Below, piece after piece: positions 16,135-23,420 of a DNA stretch of 64,000 bases. Made by a program: the position numbers and the translations under genes. Source of the DNA: Catellatospora vulcania. GTDB lineage: Bacteria; Actinomycetota; Actinomycetes; Mycobacteriales; Micromonosporaceae. Position 1 is the stretch's first letter; every line of letters begins with the position of its first letter. A model generated the notes under the pieces. It was not told the DNA's origin. It worked only from the letters and a program-made list of their open reading frames with translations, and did not search any database. Where the stretch lies: contig NZ_WARX01000007.1 of NCBI RefSeq assembly GCF_009720385.1, positions 310,001 to 374,000 of the forward strand. Reading direction: 5' to 3'.

Positions 16135-16719
16135 TCACAGGTCGGGCAGCGTCTCCCCGGGCCGGCGGTCCCTCCGGTGGTCGAGCCAGAACGAGTAGCG
16201 GCGCAGGTGGTCCTCCAGGCCGTGCTCGATGTAGCGCCGGTATTCGGCGAGTCCGGCGAACTGGTCCCGTTCCAGCCGGTGCGTGCCGTCCCGCCATTCG
16301 TCGCGGCCTTGGCGGATGGACTCCAGGACACGGCCGCGGTCACGCCACCAGGCACGTACCGCGTCAGGTGTCCAGTGGTCGTCGCCGTCGGCCCCATAGC
16401 CGAGAAACGTCTCCTCCTCGGCCGCCATGAGCAGCCGGTACACGGCAGCCTGATCGGTGGGCTGCCGGTAGACGAACTCCTGTCCGCCCTCGTCGTAGAG
16501 CACCAGATCCGCAGCATGCAGGCGGCCCGTCAAGCAGGTGTCCGTCTGGGCGCCGTAGAACGGGCCGGGGACGTTGCGCCAGTTCCGCTCGGACCAGACG
16601 CCGCGGAAGGTCGTGTCCAACGGCGCCACGAGCACCTTCCGGTACGGGCCGTCGTCGTATGGCGTGCCCACGGCGGCACGCGCCGTGGGCAGCGGATCCC
16701 AGTAGTCGCGCTCCGTCAC
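16135..16719 (-). CDS. Hypothetical protein, 194 aa
   Basis: Cytoplasmic, Trp- and Arg-rich protein. N terminus MTERDYWDPLPTARAAVGTP; middle EETFLGYGADGDDHWTPDAV; C terminus a basic helix, LEDHLRRYSFWLDHRRDRRP. No family is recognised. Codon use fits the window and the frame is intact. It stands alone on the minus strand, 28 bases beyond the start of the hydrolase gene. No function is assigned. Confidence 0.6.
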   Translation of the reverse strand: MTERDYWDPLPTARAAVGTPYDDGPYRKVLVAPLDTTFRGVWSERNWRNVPGPFYGAQTDTCLTGRLHAADLVLYDEGGQEFVYRQPTDQAAVYRLLMAAEEETFLGYGADGDDHWTPDAVRAWWRDRGRVLESIRQGRDEWRDGTHRLERDQFAGLAEYRRYIEHGLEDHLRRYSFWLDHRRDRRPGETLPDL

Positions 16720-16824
16720 GCATCCCCACTTCTTCCGGCTCGGCGCCCAGGGCCGGCCCTCGGCTGCGGGGGTGAGTGCCGGATTCCCGCCGCGCAGCCT
16801 ACGCCGACCCGCCGCGGCGGGTGC

Positions 16825-17547
16825 TCACCACGGCAGGGGGTTGCCGTGGCGGAAGAAGCCGCCGGTCGGGCCGTCGTCGGGCAGGTCGGCGGCCCACAAT
16901 ACGGAGGCCGCGCCGTCGGCGATCGGGCCGCCGCCGGAGCCGCCCATGTCGGTGGCGATCCAGCCGGGGCAGACGGAGTTGACGAGGATGCCGTCGGCCG
17001 CGAGCCCTGCGGCCAGCTGCCTGGTGAGGGCGTTGAGGGCGGCCTTCGAGACCGAGTACGCAGGTGTGGCGTCGCCCATTCTCGTCAGCGAGCCGCTCTC
17101 GCTGGACACGTTGACGATGCGCGGGCTGTGCCCGGCTTTCAGCAGCGGCAGCAGGGCCAGCGCGGTCTGCCACGCGCCGAACAGGTTCGTCTCCAGCGCC
17201 GAGCGCACCACGTCCAGGTCGGCGCTGGTCGGGGTCTGCCACGTGTCGTACAGGATGGCCGCATTGTTGATCAGCACGTCCACCCGCCCGAAGCGCTCGC
17301 CCAGTTCGGCGGCGGCGGCCCGCAGCGCGATCGGATCGGTGACGTCCAGCCGCAGCGCGACGACCTGCCCGGGGCCGGTCGCGGCGGTGAGCTCCTCGGC
17401 GGCGCTGAGCCCCTTGGCCAGGTCGCGGGAGCCGAGCACGGCCGTGTCGCCGCGTGCGTACAGCTGGCGGACGACCTCATGGCCGATGCCCCGGTTGGCG
17501 CCGGTCACCACGACGATCCTGGGTTCATCCTGCGTCACGTGCCCCAT
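16825..17547 (-). CDS. Short-chain dehydrogenase/reductase (SDR)
   Basis: 240 residues from ATG 17547 (a longer frame to 17580 lacks support). Rossmann cofactor loop TGANRGIGHE (residues 15-24), LDVTDP for adenine ribose, NNAAILYD, active-site Ser in VNVSSESGS and YSVSKAALN (Tyr and Lys). Classical SDR of about 240-250 residues; NADP(H) preference is likely from the basic GSRDLAK after beta 2. The substrate, probably a carbonyl or short alcohol, is unknown. It sits next to a TetR gene that has a second SDR on its other side. A 14-base perfect palindrome (CCCGCCGCGGCGGG, 16808-16821) lies just after its stop. Confidence 0.9.
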   Translation of the reverse strand: MGHVTQDEPRIVVVTGANRGIGHEVVRQLYARGDTAVLGSRDLAKGLSAAEELTAATGPGQVVALRLDVTDPIALRAAAAELGERFGRVDVLINNAAILYDTWQTPTSADLDVVRSALETNLFGAWQTALALLPLLKAGHSPRIVNVSSESGSLTRMGDATPAYSVSKAALNALTRQLAAGLAADGILVNSVCPGWIATDMGGSGGGPIADGAASVLWAADLPDDGPTGGFFRHGNPLPW

Positions 17548-17589
17548 CCTGCCCGCTTGACGGCCCGCCCGGGGCGACATGCCGGGGTT

Positions 17590-18165
17590 TCAGCGGGCGG
17601 GGCGCAGCCCTTCCCGGACGACTTCGAGCACGCGGGTCGGCGCGGTGTCCCCGCCGTAGCGCTGCATGGCCTGGCAGCCGACCATCAGGGTCTTGACGTC
17701 GGCGACCGTGACGTCGGCGCGGACCGCGCCGGCGGCCTGCGCGCGGACCAGCAGTTCGCGCATCGCGTCCTTGAACGCCTGCTCGTGCTCGGGTATCGCG
17801 GCCTCGATGTCGAAGCCCTCCCCGGCCAGCGCGTCGACCAGGCCTTTGTCGGTCGCGCCCGCGGTCGTCATCAGGTCGAAGAAGCCGAAGAACGCCTCCC
17901 CCGGGTCGGCGGACTCGGCCAGCTCGCGGGCCGTGCCGACGAGGTGCTCCACCCGGTCGACCACGATCGCCTGGTACAGCGCCTCCTTGGTGGGAAAGTG
18001 CCGGTAGACGGTGCCCGCGCCGACCCCGGCCCGCCGGGCGATCTCGTCGATGGGCACCCCGAGGCCCTCGGCCGCGAAGACCTCGTAGGCGGTCTGCAGC
18101 ACCTTGGCACGGTTGCGGCGGGCGTCGGCGCGCAGTGGCCGTGCCGCGCCGGAGGTGCTCGTCAT
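17590..18165 (-). CDS. TetR family transcriptional regulator
   Basis: 191 residues. The N-terminal helix-turn-helix is GVGAGTVYRHFPTKEAL (residues 48-64), preceded by RAKVLQTAYEVFAAEGL, where TetR proteins have their first helix. The C-terminal ligand-binding domain is helical and of normal length. It is divergent from the SDR at 18271 with 105 bases between, where two copies of GGGGCGCACGTTCCG flank a shared -10 region, so it probably represses itself and that SDR. It may also control the SDR at 16825 downstream on the same strand (42-base gap). Confidence 0.92.
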   Translation of the reverse strand: MTSTSGAARPLRADARRNRAKVLQTAYEVFAAEGLGVPIDEIARRAGVGAGTVYRHFPTKEALYQAIVVDRVEHLVGTARELAESADPGEAFFGFFDLMTTAGATDKGLVDALAGEGFDIEAAIPEHEQAFKDAMRELLVRAQAAGAVRADVTVADVKTLMVGCQAMQRYGGDTAPTRVLEVVREGLRPAR

Positions 18166-18205
18166 CGTGCGTCCCGGCGGGGGAGACGTGGGTCACTGGC
18201 TAACC

Positions 18206-18245
18206 GGGGCGCACGTTCCGTATAGTAAGTGGGGCGCACGTTCCG
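18206..18245. promoter_or_regulatory. Divergent promoter with duplicated TetR operator-like repeat
   Basis: Two identical copies of GGGGCGCACGTTCCG, at 18206-18220 and 18231-18245, are spaced 25 bases start to start. Between them lies TATAGTA, which serves as a -10 (TATAGT) on the plus strand and TACTAT on the minus strand. This is a natural arrangement for a repressor that shuts both the TetR and SDR genes. The repressor binding is inferred. Confidence 0.6.
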
Positions 18246-18270
18246 ATTATATGCACGCCGAGGAGACGCC

Positions 18271-19203
18271 ATGAACGCCACAGCCACCAGGGCGGGCCGC
18301 TGGACCGCCGCGGACGTGCCCGACCAGACCGGCCGGGTAGCCGTGATCACCGGCGCGAACACCGGCATCGGCTTCGAGGCCGCCAAGGTGCTCGCCGCCC
18401 GCGGCGCGACCGTGGTGCTGGCCTGCCGCAACCCCGACCGGGCCGGCGACGCGCTCGCCCGGCTCACCGCGACGGCCCCGGGCGCCCGCGCCGAGTTCCT
18501 GCGCCTGGACCTGTCCTCGCTCGCGTCGATCCGCGAGGCCGCCGCCGAGCTGCGCGGCCGCCACCCCGAGATCGACCTGCTGGTCAACAACGCGGGCGTG
18601 ATGTGGCCGCCGCGTTCGACCACCGCCGACGGCTTCGAGCTGCAGTTCGGCACCAACCATCTGGGCCACTTCGCCTTCACCGGACTGGTGCTCGACCGCC
18701 TGCTGCCGGTCGTCGGCTCCCGCGTGGTCACCATCAGCAGCATGGGCCACCGCACCGGGCAGCTCGACTTCGACGACCTGCAGTCCGAGCAGTCCTACGG
18801 CCGCCACCGCGCCTACGCGGCCTCGAAGCTGGCCAACCTGATGTTCACATACGAGCTGCAGCGCCGCCTGGAGACCGTCGCCGCGCACACCGCCGCGGTC
18901 GCCGCCCACCCCGGCGGCGCGGGCACCGAACTCATCCGCAACTCCCCGCCGCTGATCCGGTTCCTGTACCCGCTGCTCGGCTCGCTGGTCACGCAGAGCG
19001 CCGAGCGGGGCGCGCTGCCGACGCTGCGCGCGGCGACCGACCCGCTCGTGCGCGGCGGGGAATACTACGGACCAGACGGTCTCGGCGAGATCAAAGGCTT
19101 CCCGAAGCGCGTCGGCTCCACCGCCCGCTCGCACGACAAGCTCGCCCAGCGCCGCCTCTGGCAGGAGTCACTGCAGCTCACCGGCGTCACCTTCCCCGTC
19201 TGA
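18271..19203 (+). CDS. Short-chain dehydrogenase/reductase (retinol dehydrogenase-like SDR)
   Basis: 310 residues from ATG 18271 with a GAGGAG site. Motifs: TGANTGIGFEAAKVLAARG (cofactor), LACRNPDRA, LDLSSLAS, NNAGVMWPP, FGTNHLGHFAFTGLVLDRL, TISSMGHRT (Ser) and YAASKLANL (Tyr, Lys). The N-H-L-G-H-F signature and 300-residue length match the retinol dehydrogenase/WW-domain oxidoreductase-like group, common in actinobacteria and of unknown substrate. It is divergent from the TetR gene and 28 bases upstream of a metallo-hydrolase, so the two plus-strand genes probably form one operon. Confidence 0.9.
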   Translation: MNATATRAGRWTAADVPDQTGRVAVITGANTGIGFEAAKVLAARGATVVLACRNPDRAGDALARLTATAPGARAEFLRLDLSSLASIREAAAELRGRHPEIDLLVNNAGVMWPPRSTTADGFELQFGTNHLGHFAFTGLVLDRLLPVVGSRVVTISSMGHRTGQLDFDDLQSEQSYGRHRAYAASKLANLMFTYELQRRLETVAAHTAAVAAHPGGAGTELIRNSPPLIRFLYPLLGSLVTQSAERGALPTLRAATDPLVRGGEYYGPDGLGEIKGFPKRVGSTARSHDKLAQRRLWQESLQLTGVTFPV

Positions 19204-19231
19204 CCGACCACCCACCACTAAGGACACGCAG

Positions 19232-20269
19232 ATGCCGGCCATCCTCGCCGCGCTGGGCGCCACACCCAGCGGAGCCCGCGCCGAGCGGGTACGCCAGTCG
19301 CCGCACTTCCGCGACGGCTCCTTCCAGAACAGCACGCCCACCCGCACCATGGTCGGCGGCGAGAGCCGTCCCAGCGTGCGCGAGTTCCTCACCGGCGGCG
19401 AGCGCCGCCGCCCGAGCGCCCCGGTGCCCCTGGTCACCGGCGTGCCCGCGACCTCTGCCGACGGGCTGCACCTGACCTGGTACGGCCACGCCACCGTGCT
19501 GGTCGAGATAGAGGGCGCCCGGGTGCTGCTCGATCCCGTGTGGAGCGACCGGTGCTCGCCGACTCCCGGCATCGGCCCGAAGCGGCTGCACCCGATGCCC
19601 GTCGCGCTGGCCGACCTGCCCCGGATCGACGCGATCGTCATCTCGCACGACCACTACGACCACCTGGACATGCCGACCGTGCAGGCGCTGACCCGCAGCC
19701 AGCAGGCCCCGTTCCTGGTGCCGCTGGGCGTGGGCGCGCACCTGGAACGCTGGGGCGTGCCGGACTCCCGGATCATCGAGCTGGACTGGGAGGAGAGCGC
19801 CGACGTCGCCGGCCTGACCCTCACCGCCACCGAGGCCCGCCACTTCTCCGGCCGCACCCTGCGCCGCAACGGCACCCTGTGGAGCTCCTGGGTGATCGCC
19901 GGCGAGCAGCGCCGGGTCTTCTACACCGGCGACTCCGGCTACTTCGACGGCTACGCCGCCATCGGCGAACGCCACGGTCCTTTCGACGCGACCCTGATGC
20001 AGATCGGCGCGTACGACAAGGGCTGGCCCGACATCCACATGTTCCCCGAGGAGGCTGTCGCCGCCCACCTCGACCTGCGCGGCGACCTGCTCATCCCGGT
20101 CCACTGGGCCACCTTCAACCTGGCCCTGCACCCGTGGACCGAGCCCGTCGACCGGCTCTGGGCCGAAGCCAAGGCCCACAACGTCAACCTCGCCGTCCCC
20201 CGCCCCGGCGAGCGCGTCGACGTCACCACCCCGCCACCCCTCGACCCCTGGTGGCAAGCCCTCGGCTGA
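19232..20269 (+). CDS. MBL-fold metallo-hydrolase (NAPE-PLD/UlaG-like)
   Basis: 345 residues with ATG 19232 and an AAGGA site. The metallo-beta-lactamase motif is SHDHYDHLD (residues 138-146); further metal ligands are in ARHFSGR, TGDSGYFDG and PVHWATFNLALHPW. The wide spacing and the C-terminal HWATFNL-HPW pattern match the group that includes N-acyl phosphatidylethanolamine phospholipase D and UlaG lactonase (PF12706). No signal is seen, so it is cytosolic. It follows the SDR by 28 bases and ends 4 bases before a family A hairpin. Lipid amide or lactone hydrolysis is possible. Confidence 0.88.
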   Translation: MPAILAALGATPSGARAERVRQSPHFRDGSFQNSTPTRTMVGGESRPSVREFLTGGERRRPSAPVPLVTGVPATSADGLHLTWYGHATVLVEIEGARVLLDPVWSDRCSPTPGIGPKRLHPMPVALADLPRIDAIVISHDHYDHLDMPTVQALTRSQQAPFLVPLGVGAHLERWGVPDSRIIELDWEESADVAGLTLTATEARHFSGRTLRRNGTLWSSWVIAGEQRRVFYTGDSGYFDGYAAIGERHGPFDATLMQIGAYDKGWPDIHMFPEEAVAAHLDLRGDLLIPVHWATFNLALHPWTEPVDRLWAEAKAHNVNLAVPRPGERVDVTTPPPLDPWWQALG

Positions 20270-20273
20270 GAAC

Positions 20274-20325
20274 GAAGGAAGGGCACCTTCTTATCGCTCC
20301 GCGTATAAGAAGGTGCCCTTCTTAA
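20274..20325. terminator. Family A hairpin, copy 1
   Basis: Perfect 16-base arms AAGGGCACCTTCTTAT (20279-20294) and its complement (20305-20320), loop CGCTCCGCGT, flanked by GAAGGA and CTTAAC. It starts 4 bases after the metallo-hydrolase stop. The T-rich right flank fits intrinsic termination. The same element occurs at 23371, 34016, 34737 and 56806. Confidence 0.8.
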
Positions 20326-20363
20326 CTGCATCCACCGGCTGAGCAGGCCGTCCGCGGCCGCTG

Positions 20364-21737
20364 GTGCGTCCGGCCGGGCAGCCCCGGACGTTTGCCCGGT
20401 GCCGCGGCCGCACGCCCCCGGGTACGTTCAGGGCGCGAACCGACGGGGGGGAGGCGGCGCTGACGGAGACGAGCCCGGCCACCGAACGCGGGCGCGGCCT
20501 GTGGCCCCTGCTGGTGGCGCAGACGATGTCCGCCCTCGGGGACTCGTTCTCGTACGTCGCGATCCCGCTGCTCGTCCTGCACACCACCGGCTCGGTCGCG
20601 CAGATGGGCGTGGTCACCGCGCTCGGTGGCGCGGCGGCGCTGGTCACCGGCGTGTTCGCCGGAGTCGTCGTGGACCGCTTCGACCGCAGGCGCCTGCTCG
20701 TCGGCTGCGACCTGGCCAGACTCCTGCTGTACGCGAGCATCCCGCTGGCCTGGCTCGCCGGGCCACAGGCGTGGCTGCTCTACCTGGTGCTGCCGCTGGC
20801 GAGCGCCTTCGGCATGGTCTTCCGGGTGGCACATGTGACCGTCGTGCCGAGCCTCGTGCCCGCCGAGGAGATCACCCGCGCCAACAGCCGCCTGTTCGCG
20901 GCATCCTCCACGGCGTACCTCGTCGGCCCGGCCCTGGCCGGTCTGCTGTCCGGCCGGTTCGGCCCGACCACGGCGATCGCGTTCGACGCGGCCACCTTCG
21001 CCGTGTCCGCGGCGGTGCTGGTCCTGCTCCGCCTGCGGCCCACCGGCGGGCCCACCCGCCCCGCGGAAGGCGAGCGGCCGATGGACGTGCTGCTCGCCGG
21101 GGCCCGGTTCATCGCCCGGCACCCGCTGCTGCGGCCGCTGACGGTGCTGCTGACCGTGCTGAGCAGCCTGACCTTCGGCCTCACCGACGTGGTCATCTAT
21201 CGCCTGAAGCACGACCTCGGCCAGAGCGACGGCACCGTCGGCTACGTGCTCGCGGTCGGCATCGTGGGCACGCTGCTGGGTTCGGTCGCGGTCACCAGGC
21301 TGCGGGGGCGGTACGGCTTCGCGCCCACCTGGACGGGCGCATGGGCGCTGTGCGGAGTCGCCATGGCCGCCGTCGGCCTGGCCGGCCGCGTGCCGCTGGT
21401 GGCCGCTGCGGCGACCGCCGTGCTCGGCTGCACCGCGGTGGCGGGCATCGTGTCGATGTCGCTGCGGCAGGAGGTGACCCCCGCTCCGCTGCTCGGCCGG
21501 GTCACCTCGGCCTTCTGGACCCTGCACTCGGCGCTGACCCCGCTGGGCGCGGCCGCGCTGACCGCGGCGGCCGCCGGGTACGGTTCCTCGGCGACCCTGA
21601 TCGCGGCGGGCGCACTGTGTACGGCCACCGCCGCGACCGCACTGTGGACGCCGCTGTTCCGCACGTCGCCGCAGACGAACCGGGGCATTGCGGGTCCGGA
21701 CGCACTGTCGGGGCGGGAAGAGGCCGACGCCGTATGA
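20364..21737 (+). CDS. MFS transporter (exporter type)
   Basis: Up to 457 residues, about 12 membrane helices. The first is LWPLLVAQTMSALGDSFSYV, and the MFS loop signature is DRFDRRRLLVGCD between helices 2 and 3. The fold and short loops match the macrolide/enterobactin exporter-like group (MefA/EntS), so drug or siderophore export is likely, though not proven. The frame is open from GTG 20364, but the first 32 residues look non-coding and an excellent GGGGGGAGG site sits 6 bases before a CTG at 20460, giving a 425-residue protein starting at TETSPATERG. I keep the longer span because CTG starts are rare. Confidence 0.88.
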   Translation: MRPAGQPRTFARCRGRTPPGTFRARTDGGEAALTETSPATERGRGLWPLLVAQTMSALGDSFSYVAIPLLVLHTTGSVAQMGVVTALGGAAALVTGVFAGVVVDRFDRRRLLVGCDLARLLLYASIPLAWLAGPQAWLLYLVLPLASAFGMVFRVAHVTVVPSLVPAEEITRANSRLFAASSTAYLVGPALAGLLSGRFGPTTAIAFDAATFAVSAAVLVLLRLRPTGGPTRPAEGERPMDVLLAGARFIARHPLLRPLTVLLTVLSSLTFGLTDVVIYRLKHDLGQSDGTVGYVLAVGIVGTLLGSVAVTRLRGRYGFAPTWTGAWALCGVAMAAVGLAGRVPLVAAAATAVLGCTAVAGIVSMSLRQEVTPAPLLGRVTSAFWTLHSALTPLGAAALTAAAAGYGSSATLIAAGALCTATAATALWTPLFRTSPQTNRGIAGPDALSGREEADAV

Positions 21738-21789
21738 GCGCAGCTCGGCACTCGCATGCTCAGGCTTTCAACCCGGCCGCCGGCGCGGT

Positions 21790-22251
21790 TCAGGTCTTCG
21801 CGACCATGCGGATGACGCTGGCGCCACTGTGGGAACCGGACTGCTCGGTGACCGACGTGACGAGGTTGTACAGGCCCGGCGCGGCGGTCGCCGGGATCTG
21901 GATGACGCTTACCGGCTGCTCCCCGGGCTGACCGGCCGGGCGGACCGTTTCCGCGGTGAACGTGGCACCGCCCGCAGCGTCCTTGCCGGACGGCGATTTC
22001 AGGCCGCTGACGGCCGCGTACGGCCCGGTCAAGCGCGCGTGCAGTTCGACCGGGCCGCCGACGCCGGGTTCTCCGGGCACGACGATCCATTGCACGGTCA
22101 GGGTTTGACCCGGCTGGTACTCCCGGTCGACATCCGCTGCGTCGCAGCACGTGTATGCGGTTCCGGCCCGGGTCGGCGGCGACGCGGTGGCCGTGCACGA
22201 AGTCATCGCCAGCAGGAGGCAGCCGATGACCGCAGCGCGATAGACCTTCAC
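21790..22251 (-). CDS. Putative lipoprotein, unknown function
   Basis: 153 residues. The signal peptide ends in lipobox LLLAMTSCTATA (Cys 19). The rest is a single beta-rich domain: QTLTVQWIVVPGEPGVGGPV, LHARLTGPYAAVSGLKSP and YNLVTSVTEQSGSHSGASV, resembling an immunoglobulin-like fold. No family is recognised. It lies between the MFS gene (convergent) and a minus-strand DUF1877-like gene; the promoter would lie in 22252-22300, too short to tell much. Confidence 0.7.
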   Translation of the reverse strand: MKVYRAAVIGCLLLAMTSCTATASPPTRAGTAYTCCDAADVDREYQPGQTLTVQWIVVPGEPGVGGPVELHARLTGPYAAVSGLKSPSGKDAAGGATFTAETVRPAGQPGEQPVSVIQIPATAAPGLYNLVTSVTEQSGSHSGASVIRMVAKT

Positions 22252-22300
22252 AGCCGAGGAGCGTAGCGGGCACGGCCAAGCGTGGGCTCGCCTTGGTCAA

Positions 22301-22552
22301 TCACTGGTCCACGACGAACGGCGTCACCCAGCCTGCTTCGGCGGCCCGCAGGTAGAACGCGGTGACATCCGCCAGATTCGACGTCAGGTACTCAAGGCCG
22401 CCGCCGTCGTCGAGCGGCACGCCGTACTCCTCAGGATCGATCGTCCGGTAGATCGCGACGAACCGGTCCATGTCGAGGTCGGACAACGCGGTGGCGACGT
22501 CGCGGACCTCGGCCGGCGGGTTGTGGCTGACGACAAAGTGGAGCGGCGACAC
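22301..22552 (-). CDS. DUF1877-like small protein
   Basis: 83 residues from GTG 22552. The pattern LHFVVSHNPPAEVRDVATAL, then LDMDRFVAIYRTIDPEEYG and a C-terminal FYLRAAEAGWVTPFVVDQ resembles the C-terminal half of the DUF1877/YfbM family, which is usually about 160 residues. The N-terminal half of the family is missing, so this may be a natural short form or a decayed remnant; no upstream frame on the minus strand supplies the rest. Function is unknown. Confidence 0.5.
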   Translation of the reverse strand: MSPLHFVVSHNPPAEVRDVATALSDLDMDRFVAIYRTIDPEEYGVPLDDGGGLEYLTSNLADVTAFYLRAAEAGWVTPFVVDQ

Positions 22553-22631
22553 AGCGATCGACGGAGGGGCCGGTGTCGAGGCGACGCGGGTAGCGTGGCG
22601 GCCGACATCCGCGCGTCTAAGGGGGACCGTC

Positions 22632-23309
22632 GTGGATCGACGTGCCGAAGTGCTGGCTGAGCTCGCCCGTCATGTCGTCGCCGTACGCAGGCCGCATCCG
22701 GTCCGGGTGGGCGTCGACGGGAGCTCGGCGGCGGGCAAGTCCACGCTCACCGACGAACTCGCCGAGGCGGTCCGGGCCGTCACCGATCGGCCGGTGATCC
22801 GGGTCGGCATCGACCACTTCAAACGCCGTGTCGACCTGCGTACGCAGTATCCGCCGGACTCGCCCGAGAGCTACTACCGCGATTCGTGGGACAACGCGGC
22901 CATCCGCGATCAGCTGCTGGTGCCGCTCGGCCCGGCCGGCAGCCGCCGTTACCGCGACGCGGTCATGAACCTGCCCGGCACCGAAGCCGTCGACGGCCCG
23001 GTCCACATCGCGCCCGACGATGCGATCCTGCTGGCCGACGGGGCATTCCTGCAGCGCCCGGCGCTGGATCCGTACTGGGATCTGCGGATCTACCTGGAGA
23101 TCGGCTTCGACGTCGTACTGAGCCGGGGCATCGCCCGTGACCAGGCGTGGATGGGCGACGCGGCCAAGGTTGAGCACCGCTACCGCACCAAGTACATCCC
23201 GGGTGAGCAGCTCTACGTCGCCGAGGTCCGCCCGCAGGAGCGTGCCGACCTGGTCGTCGACAACACCGACTTCGCGGCACCGGTCCTGCGCGTACGACAG
23301 GCCGGCTGA
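22632..23309 (+). CDS. P-loop kinase, uridine kinase-like
   Basis: 225 residues from GTG 22632 with an AAGGGGGA site. Walker A is GVDGSSAAGKSTL (residues 26-38); the acceptor-site Asp region is VIRVGIDHFKRR. YYRDSWDNAAIRDQLLVPLG is typical of the group related to uridine/cytidine kinases and phosphoribulokinases. DDAILLADGAFLQRPALDPY holds the second acidic strand. The C-terminal EHRYRTKYIPGEQLYV is the lid. It probably phosphorylates a nucleoside or sugar; uridine kinase is only the nearest well-known relative. The gene is convergent with the lyase gene across a family A hairpin. Confidence 0.85.
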   Translation: MDRRAEVLAELARHVVAVRRPHPVRVGVDGSSAAGKSTLTDELAEAVRAVTDRPVIRVGIDHFKRRVDLRTQYPPDSPESYYRDSWDNAAIRDQLLVPLGPAGSRRYRDAVMNLPGTEAVDGPVHIAPDDAILLADGAFLQRPALDPYWDLRIYLEIGFDVVLSRGIARDQAWMGDAAKVEHRYRTKYIPGEQLYVAEVRPQERADLVVDNTDFAAPVLRVRQAG

Positions 23310-23370
23310 GCGCCTGGCGCACACAGCCGGCCGTCGCCGAAACAGCGCAGGTCACCCGCCCGAGGAGTTT

Positions 23371-23418
23371 GGAAGGGCACCTTCCTCTACGTATGGCGAT
23401 GGGAAGGTGCCCTTCCTT
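23371..23418. terminator. Family A hairpin, copy 2 (between convergent genes)
   Basis: Arms 23371-23385 and 23402-23416 pair perfectly over 15 bases (GGAAGGGCACCTTCC). The 16-base loop contains ACGTATGGCGAT. It lies 61 bases after the kinase stop and 2 bases before the lyase stop on the other strand, so it can serve both genes. Confidence 0.78.
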
Positions 23419-23420
23419 CG

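Noticed and set aside
16808-16821. Perfect palindrome CCCGCCGCGGCGGG
   Set aside because: It has no loop and is made only of G/C in a GC-rich region, so it may occur by chance. It was not called as a terminator, though its place after an SDR stop is noted.
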